From the NCBI RefSeq assembly GCF_030719295.1, contig NZ_CP120997.1, forward strand, positions 5,591,501-5,655,500: a DNA stretch of 64,000 nt. The letters run 5' to 3'. Position numbers and translations under genes: made by a program. Positions 58,517 to 64,000 of the stretch are shown here, piece by piece. The notes under the pieces were generated by a model, which was not told the origin of the DNA, did no database searches, and worked only from the letters and a program-made list of their open reading frames with translations. The DNA comes from Streptomyces sp. Mut1. GTDB taxonomy: Bacteria > Actinomycetota > Actinomycetes > Streptomycetales > Streptomycetaceae. How positions within the stretch are numbered: position 1 is the stretch's first letter; every line of letters starts with the position of its first letter.

Positions 58517-59785
58517 CTACTCCACCTCGATCAGCAGGATCCTGTCGTCGCCGGCCTTCGGGGTGCCGCGGGTGTCGGTCTCGCTGGTGACCAGCCAGAG
58601 CTTGTCGCCGCCCGCCGCCAGCACGGTCCGCAGCCGGCCGTACTCGCCCTCCAGGAACGCCTGCGGGTCCGCCAGGGGCTCCTTGTCCGCCCCGTCCTCA
58701 CGGGACAGCGGAATCCGCCACAGCCGCTCGCCGCGCAGCCCGGCCATCCAGATCGAGCCCTTGGCGTAGGCGATCCCGCTCGGCGACGCCTCGGAGGTCT
58801 TCCACTGCGCCACGGGGTCGCGGAACCCCTTCTCGTGCGCCGTGCCCTCGACGTCCGGCCAGCCGTAGTTGCCGCCCGGCTCGATCAGGTTCAGCTCGTC
58901 CCAGGTGTCCTGGCCGAACTCCGAGGCCCACAGCCGCTTCTCCGCGTCCCAGGCCAGCCCCTGCACATTGCGGTGCCCGTACGAATACACCACGGAGTCC
59001 GCCTCCGGGTTGCCGTGCAGCGGCTCGCCGTCGGGCGTCATCCGCAGGATCTTGCCGGCCAGGGACTCCTTGTCCTGGGCGCGCCCGTCGTCGCCGGTCT
59101 CGCCGGTGCCCGCGTACAGCATGTGGTCGGGGCCGAAGGCGATCCGGCCCCCGTTGTGGATGGTGCCCTTGGGGATGCCGCGCAGGATGGTGTCGGGGGC
59201 GCCGAGCTGCTGGCCGGGGGTGGAGCCGTTCTCGTCGTAGAGCATGCGGGCGATGCGGTTGTCCGACGCCGTGGTGAAGTACGCGTACACGAGGTGGTCC
59301 GTGCCGAAGTCCGGGGACACGGCGATGCCCAGCAGCCCGCCCTCGCCGGCCGGGGCCACCCCGGGGACGGTGCCGAGCAGCGTCTTCTTCCCGCTCTTCG
59401 CGTCGATCCGGGTGATCGTCCCCTCGTCGCGGGAACCGACCAGGAGGTCACCGCCGGGCAGCGCCGCGAGGCCCCACGGCGACTTCAGCCCCTTGGTGAG
59501 CGTCGACACCACCGTCACCGAGCCCTTGGCGGGCGGCTGATCGGCCGGGGGCCGCGAGGCGGACGGCGACGGCGAGGCGGACTTCCCGGGCGGGGCCGAG
59601 GGCGAGCCGGCCGGTGAACCGGTGCCCCGGCCCGCCGGACTCTCCGCGTCGTCCTGCGAGGTGCACCCCGCGGCGAGCAGCAGGGCACCGGCCGCCAGCA
59701 CGGCCACCGCGCCCCGCCGCGCCCCGCGGCCACCCCCGCCGGGCCCCGTACGACGCCCCACCGGGTCCTGCACTGATCCGAACAC
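58517..59785 (-). CDS. Sorbosone/glucose dehydrogenase-like (Gdh_B) lipoprotein
   Basis: 422 residues. Lipobox AAGC ahead of a Ser/Pro/Ala-rich linker, so anchored outside the membrane. The beta-propeller begins STLTKGLKSPWGLAALPGGDLLVGSRDEGTI and has GIAVSPDF, HNGGRIAFGPDHMLYAGTGE, YSYGHRNVQGLAWD and GGNYGWPDVEG, the soluble PQQ-dependent aldose dehydrogenase pattern. It should oxidise sugars using PQQ, though some members bind other ligands. GTG 59785 with GAAGGGAT upstream; the much longer frame to 60310 is not credible. Confidence 0.88.
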   Translation of the reverse strand: MFGSVQDPVGRRTGPGGGGRGARRGAVAVLAAGALLLAAGCTSQDDAESPAGRGTGSPAGSPSAPPGKSASPSPSASRPPADQPPAKGSVTVVSTLTKGLKSPWGLAALPGGDLLVGSRDEGTITRIDAKSGKKTLLGTVPGVAPAGEGGLLGIAVSPDFGTDHLVYAYFTTASDNRIARMLYDENGSTPGQQLGAPDTILRGIPKGTIHNGGRIAFGPDHMLYAGTGETGDDGRAQDKESLAGKILRMTPDGEPLHGNPEADSVVYSYGHRNVQGLAWDAEKRLWASEFGQDTWDELNLIEPGGNYGWPDVEGTAHEKGFRDPVAQWKTSEASPSGIAYAKGSIWMAGLRGERLWRIPLSREDGADKEPLADPQAFLEGEYGRLRTVLAAGGDKLWLVTSETDTRGTPKAGDDRILLIEVE

Positions 59786-59898
59786 CGCACCGATCCCTTC
59801 GACGGCCGCTTGTCTATGTGTTCTTACACCGCGGCAGCCCTCGGGGTTACCGACCCGGGCACTTTCCGGCCCGGGTTGTCGGGGCTTCCCCCGCCGGC

Positions 59899-60891
59899 TC
59901 AGTCCCAGGAATCGCGCGCCGCCGGGAGCCGGTCGATCTCCGCCAGGTCCCGGTCGGTCAGCGCGAGGCCGGCCGCGCCCGCGTTCTCGACGGCCCACTG
60001 CTCCCGCTTGGTGCCCGGTACCGGAACGACCTGGTGCCCCTGGCGCAGGACCCAGGCCAGGGCCACCTGCGCGGGCGTCGCCCCGTGCCGCTCGGCCGTC
60101 CGGCGCAGCCCCGCCACCACGGGCTGGTTCGCCGCCATCATCTCCGCCGTGAAGCGGGGATGCCTGGCCCGCAGATCCTCCGGCTCGAAACCCTGCCCGG
60201 GCGTCAGCGTCCCCGTCAGGAAGCCGTTGCCCAGCGGCATCGCGGCCAGGAAGCCCACGCCCCGGGCGGCACACCACGGCAGCAGCGACTCCAGCGCCTG
60301 CGGCGACCACACCGACAGCTCCGCCTGCACCGCGCTGACCGGGAAGACCTGCTGAACCCGCTCCAGCTGCCGGATCGTTCCGTCATACGTCCGCGCACCC
60401 GGCCGCCGCGCGGCCCGCGCCCCGACCGCGCACAGCCCCAGCGCCCGGACCTTGCCCGCGGCCACCAGCTCCGCCATCGCGCCCCAGGTCTCCTCGACGG
60501 GCACCTCGGGATCGGCCCGGTGTAGCTGGTACAGGTCGATCACATCGGTCTGGAGCCGCCTGAGCGAGGCGTCGCAGGCCCGTCGCACATAGCCGGGCCT
60601 GCCATTGGCCACGAGGTGCTGATCGCCCACGAGCAGACCGCACTTGGTGGAGACGAACGCCTCCGCCCGGCGCCCCTTCAGTGCCCGCCCCACCAGCAGT
60701 TCATTGGTGAACGGGCCGTACATGTCAGCGGTGTCGAGCAGATCGACGCCCGCGTCGAGCGCCGCGTGCACCGCGCGCAGCGCACGGTCGCCCCGCTGCT
60801 GCGAGGCGCTGTACGCCCAGCTCATCGGCATGCAGCCGAGACCGACCGCACCCACGGCGAGCGCCGCCGCACCCAGACTCCTGCGCTCCAA
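59899..60891 (-). CDS. Aldo/keto reductase
   Basis: 330 residues. Catalytic tetrad visible: Asp in DTADMYG, Tyr in MYG, Lys in STKCG, His in LHRAD. The C-terminal cofactor region VPVPGTKREQWAVENAGA binds NADPH. The family is like the YakC/perakine-reductase group; substrate unknown. TTG 60891 with GAGGGAGG and GGGGAG upstream is the likely start because it gives the usual N-terminus (RRSLGAAALAVGAVGLGCMPMS). Confidence 0.88.
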   Translation of the reverse strand: MERRSLGAAALAVGAVGLGCMPMSWAYSASQQRGDRALRAVHAALDAGVDLLDTADMYGPFTNELLVGRALKGRRAEAFVSTKCGLLVGDQHLVANGRPGYVRRACDASLRRLQTDVIDLYQLHRADPEVPVEETWGAMAELVAAGKVRALGLCAVGARAARRPGARTYDGTIRQLERVQQVFPVSAVQAELSVWSPQALESLLPWCAARGVGFLAAMPLGNGFLTGTLTPGQGFEPEDLRARHPRFTAEMMAANQPVVAGLRRTAERHGATPAQVALAWVLRQGHQVVPVPGTKREQWAVENAGAAGLALTDRDLAEIDRLPAARDSWD

Positions 60892-61016
60892 CTCCCCGAA
60901 CCTCCCTCGGCCGTGTCGTAAAGTCCCGCCCGGCCCGCGGGCGTGCGACGGGACCTCACGGACACGACCTCGCACCACCCCCCAAAGCTAACCTCTGCCT
61001 CCCGCCCGGCTTCGCA

Positions 61017-61022
61017 TAGCCT
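61017..61022 (+). promoter_or_regulatory. -10 element TAGCCT of a leaderless promoter
   Basis: Ends 7 nt before ATG 61030; no ribosome site. Confidence 0.55.
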
Positions 61023-61029
61023 CCTGACC

Positions 61030-61992
61030 ATGACTTCCACCACGCACTCCGCCCCCGGGCCCGACGTCTGGATGCCCTTCGCCGCCGACGAGATCGAGGG
61101 GCTTCCCGAGGGCCTCACCTACCACTTCTGGGACGGCGGGCAGGACTACCCGGCCGACCCCGCCGACTGCGCCTACTACGTCGTCCCCTACATGAAGGGC
61201 CTGGACGTCGCGGTCCGGCCGCTCGGCGCGATGAGCGGGGTCCGGGTCGTGCAGACGCTGTCGGCGGGCATCGACCACGTCGAGCCCGGTCTCGCCGGAC
61301 TGCCCGCGGGCGTACGGCTGTGCAACGCCAAGGGCGTCCACGAGGCGTCCACCGCCGAGCTGACCCTCGCGCTGGTCCTCGCCTCGCTGCGCGGCATCCC
61401 CGGCTTCGTGCACGGCCAGGACAAGGAGGAGTGGCGGTCCGGCTTCTACCCGTCGCTCGCCGACAAGTCCGTGCTGATCGTGGGGTACGGATCGATCGGC
61501 TCGGCCATCGAGGACCGGCTCGCGCCGTTCGAGTGCGCGCGGGTCGCGCGCGTCGCGCGCTCCGCGCGGACAACCGCACGCGGACCCGTACACACGCTCG
61601 ACGACCTGCCCGCGCTGCTGCCCGAGGCCGACGTCGTCATCCTCTCCACCCCGCTGAACCCCTCCACACAGGGGCTGGTGGGCCCGGGGTTCCTCGCCGC
61701 GATGCGGGACGGGGCGCTGCTGGTCAACGTCGCCCGGGGCCCGGTCGTCAACACCGAGGCCCTGCTGTCCGAACTGGAATCCGGCCGGCTGCGCGCCGCT
61801 CTCGACGTCACCGACCCGGAACCGCTGCCGTCGGGCCACCCCCTCTGGCATGCTCCCCACGTCCTGATCACTCCGCATGTCGGCGGCAGCACCTCCGCGT
61901 TCCTGCCGCGCGCCAAGCGGCTGATCGCCGGACAGCTCACGCGGTTCGCCGCGGGCGAGCCGCTGGACAACGTCGTACGCACCACCGGCTGA
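61030..61992 (+). CDS. D-2-hydroxyacid dehydrogenase
   Basis: 320 residues. NAD-binding motif VGYGSIG, catalytic Arg in NVARGPVV, Glu in DVTDPEPLP and His in ITPHVGG. It should interconvert 2-oxo acids and D-2-hydroxy acids, specificity unknown (glyoxylate/hydroxypyruvate-type enzymes belong here). Predicted leaderless from TAGCCT. Confidence 0.9.
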   Translation: MTSTTHSAPGPDVWMPFAADEIEGLPEGLTYHFWDGGQDYPADPADCAYYVVPYMKGLDVAVRPLGAMSGVRVVQTLSAGIDHVEPGLAGLPAGVRLCNAKGVHEASTAELTLALVLASLRGIPGFVHGQDKEEWRSGFYPSLADKSVLIVGYGSIGSAIEDRLAPFECARVARVARSARTTARGPVHTLDDLPALLPEADVVILSTPLNPSTQGLVGPGFLAAMRDGALLVNVARGPVVNTEALLSELESGRLRAALDVTDPEPLPSGHPLWHAPHVLITPHVGGSTSAFLPRAKRLIAGQLTRFAAGEPLDNVVRTTG

Positions 61993-62064
61993 GCACGCAC
62001 CGAGCACGTCCGGTTCCGTTCCGTGTCCACAACACCGCAGGTCGTCACGGAGAGTAGAGGAACT

Positions 62065-64000
62065 ATGTCCCTGAGTGACGAGTCTGGTGTATCGTCCCGA
62101 AAGGGGGGCTGCGCCGTGGCAGGGACGGCGCCGGGGAGCCAGCCACACGCGAGGGGGGCGACGGGCGATGGACGGCCGATGGGCGAACGATCCGACACCG
62201 CGGGGCCGGCGACCGGTCAGGGGGCCGGTGTACCGGCGCCGCAGCCGGCCGGGCACCTCGGGGGCACCGAGGTGAGCGCCCCGGCGGGCACCCGCGGAGC
62301 GCTCATCGCCGGGCAGCCCGGGGTGGGCCGCGCGTCCGCGCTGCTCGCGCAGCTCGTCCTCGGCCTCGTCTGCGGGGGATACGCGGTGGGTGCGGCCACC
62401 GGCTGGGGCTCGGTCCGGGTCGCCCTGTTCATGGGCGACTTCGGCCTCAGTGCCGCCGCGCTGGCCGCCGCCGTCTCCTGCTTCCTGTTCGCCCGCGCCG
62501 CGGACAACAGACTCCGGCCCGCCTGGCTGCTTTTCTCGCTCTCCTCGCTGATGGCGTCGGGCGGCAACGCCGTATGGGGCTGGTACGAGTTCGTGCGCGG
62601 GGTGCCGGTGCCGAGCCCCTCCCTCGCCGACCTCTTCTACCTCTGCTTCGCGCCGCCCGCCATCGTCGGCCTCCTCGTCCTCGCCAAGCGGCCCGTCACC
62701 CGGGCCGGATGGGTCTGCCTGGCCCTCGACTCCTGGCTGATCGGCGGCTCGCTCCTGACCCTCTCCTGGAGCCTCGCTCTCGCCCACACCGCGCACGTCG
62801 CGGACGTGGAGGGCGACAGCGTGGCCCGCGCCGCCCTCTCGCTGGCCTATCCACTGCTGGACATCGTGCTGGTCTCCATGGTGCTCGCCCTGCACTTCCG
62901 GCGCTCCAGCGTCAACCGCGCCGCGGTCAACACCGCCATCGCCGCGCTCGCCCTGACCGTCCTGTGCGACGCCCTGTTCACCTCGCCGCTGCTGCGCCAG
63001 ACCTACCACTCGGGGCAGTTGCTCGACGCCGGCTGGTTCGCCGGCTCGCTGCTCCTCGCGTACGCCCCCTGGGGCGCCGCCCGCGAGGCGGACAACGCTG
63101 TCCAGGACCCGGCGGCCACCGGGGCGCGCACCACCAGCCGCCCCATCGCCGGCTCGCTGGCCGCGCTGACCCCGTATCTCGCCGCCGCCGTCTGCACGCT
63201 GGGCATCCTGTACAACGTCATCGAGGGCCGCCGCGTCGACCGCGTCGTCGTCTTCACCGGGTGCACGGTGGTGCTCGCGCTCGTCGTCCGCCAGGGCATC
63301 ATGCTCGTCGACAACATCGCCCTCACCCAGGAACTGGCCCAGAAGGAGAACCACTTCCGCTCCCTGGTCCAGGGCTCCAGCGACGTCATCATGATCGCCG
63401 CCCCCAGCGGCGTCCTGCGCTACGTCAGCCCCGCGGCCGTCGGCGTCTACGGGCGGGACCCGGACGAGCTGGTCGGCGCCGAGCTCTCCTCGATCATCCA
63501 CCCCGACGATCTGGGCCGGGTGGTCCACGAGGTGCGCCGCTTCCTCGCCGCCCCGCCCGCCGACGAGCCCACCACCCGCATCGAGTGCCGCTTCCGCTCC
63601 GGCTCCGGCGACTGGCTGAACGTCGAGTCCACCGTCAACCGCCACCAGGGCGGCCTGATCCTCAACAGCCGGGACGTCACCGAACGGGTCCGCCTCCAGG
63701 CCCAGTTGCAGCACAACGCCGAGCACGACCCGCTCACCGACCTGCCCAACCGCGCGCTGTTCACCACCCGGGTCCGCCAGGCGCTGGGCGGGCGCCGGGC
63801 CGGGGACGCGGGCACCGCCGTGCTCTTCATCGACCTGGACGGCTTCAAGGCGGCCAACGACCGGCTCGGCCACCAGGCGGGCGACGAACTGCTCATCCAG
63901 GCCGCCCGCCGCCTCCAGGACGCCGTCCGGGCCGGGGACACCGCCGCCCGCCTCGGCGGCGACGAGTTCGCCGCCCTCATCGTCGGCGACGCGGGCCGCG
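62065..64000 (+). CDS. Membrane PAS-GGDEF cyclic-di-GMP protein, truncated by the right edge
   Basis: Open from ATG 62065 to the edge (645 codons). A hydrophilic N-terminus of about 80 residues is followed by about nine TM helices (roughly residues 90-420), a PAS domain (LVQGSSDVIMIAAPSGVLRYVSPAAVGVYG) and a GGDEF domain (DPLTDLPNRALF, LGGDEFAAL) whose C-terminal half and any EAL domain are cut off. A diguanylate-cyclase role is expected. ATG 62065 has AGAGGA close by; GTG 62116 with AAGGGGGG upstream is also plausible. It may correspond to the S. coelicolor gene often called cdgF (from memory). Confidence 0.88.
   Translation, partial: MSLSDESGVSSRKGGCAVAGTAPGSQPHARGATGDGRPMGERSDTAGPATGQGAGVPAPQPAGHLGGTEVSAPAGTRGALIAGQPGVGRASALLAQLVLGLVCGGYAVGAATGWGSVRVALFMGDFGLSAAALAAAVSCFLFARAADNRLRPAWLLFSLSSLMASGGNAVWGWYEFVRGVPVPSPSLADLFYLCFAPPAIVGLLVLAKRPVTRAGWVCLALDSWLIGGSLLTLSWSLALAHTAHVADVEGDSVARAALSLAYPLLDIVLVSMVLALHFRRSSVNRAAVNTAIAALALTVLCDALFTSPLLRQTYHSGQLLDAGWFAGSLLLAYAPWGAAREADNAVQDPAATGARTTSRPIAGSLAALTPYLAAAVCTLGILYNVIEGRRVDRVVVFTGCTVVLALVVRQGIMLVDNIALTQELAQKENHFRSLVQGSSDVIMIAAPSGVLRYVSPAAVGVYGRDPDELVGAELSSIIHPDDLGRVVHEVRRFLAAPPADEPTTRIECRFRSGSGDWLNVESTVNRHQGGLILNSRDVTERVRLQAQLQHNAEHDPLTDLPNRALFTTRVRQALGGRRAGDAGTAVLFIDLDGFKAANDRLGHQAGDELLIQAARRLQDAVRAGDTAARLGGDEFAALIVGDAGR

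Noticed and set aside
58517..60310. 597-residue frame joined to the sugar-dehydrogenase gene
   Set aside because: The first 175 codons are low-complexity Gly/Ala/Arg and antisense to the aldo/keto reductase; a good ribosome site and lipoprotein signal start at 59785.
60988..63873. 961-codon minus-strand frame opposite the hydroxyacid dehydrogenase and PAS-GGDEF genes
   Set aside because: Composition is the Gly/Ala/Val/Arg/Asp shadow pattern with no domain; the plus strand has clear motifs throughout.

Overview
The window is high-GC actinobacterial DNA, almost certainly a Streptomyces chromosome core region. The evidence is the strong third-position G/C bias, frequent GTG/TTG starts, many leaderless-type promoters, Tat and lipoprotein signals, and gene content. 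From memory, the order sdaA-glyA-gcvH-gcvT ... oligopeptide ABC operon ... cysteine desulfurase, amidase, mnmA ... ligA, rmdB, gatC-gatA-(small gene)-gatB resembles the SCO54xx-55xx part of S. coelicolor; I could not check this.

Left part (1-12 kb): the start of glgX (minus), two tandem L,D-transpeptidase lipoproteins, an enoyl-CoA hydratase, an RsbW-type anti-sigma ATPase, a translationally coupled pair (divergent NodB-type deacetylase and YVTN propeller lipoprotein), an EF-hand protein, a CopD-like membrane protein, a carboxylesterase (minus) and metG (minus).

12.1-18.9 kb is an accessory toxin island: an SseB-like gene, a WXG100-like helical gene and a 1553-residue RHS/YD-repeat protein with a T7SS-type N-terminus form one overlapping operon. 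An AT-richer candidate immunity gene follows, then a further unknown gene.

18.9-23.7 kb (minus) holds gcvT-gcvH-glyA-sdaA, one-carbon/glycine/serine metabolism, headed by a tandem glycine riboswitch. A P-loop protein and a pair of SseB-domain proteins follow.

26.4-27.0 kb is a gene-free gap with a 169-bp palindromic MITE-like element and an operator-like inverted repeat. It precedes a five-gene oligopeptide ABC transporter operon (27.0-33.2 kb).

33-43.4 kb: TRIC-type channel, thioesterase, TetR regulator, two small membrane proteins, cysteine desulfurase, peptidoglycan amidase, mnmA, an alpha/beta-hydrolase lacking its catalytic Ser and His, DUF427, a LOG-like protein, an SDR and a half-size MetE-like protein.

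43.4-64 kb: ligA, the GGDEF-EAL protein RmdB, gatCAB with an intervening small gene, an MMPL transporter, a membrane protein, a 59-residue protein, a large LuxR-family ATPase regulator, a sugar-dehydrogenase-like lipoprotein, an aldo/keto reductase, a D-2-hydroxyacid dehydrogenase, and the first 645 codons of a membrane PAS-GGDEF protein that runs off the right edge.

Gene starts were chosen from ribosome-binding sites, overlaps and -10 spacing. Ten or more genes have a -10 hexamer 6-7 nt before the start codon and no Shine-Dalgarno, so they are predicted leaderless.
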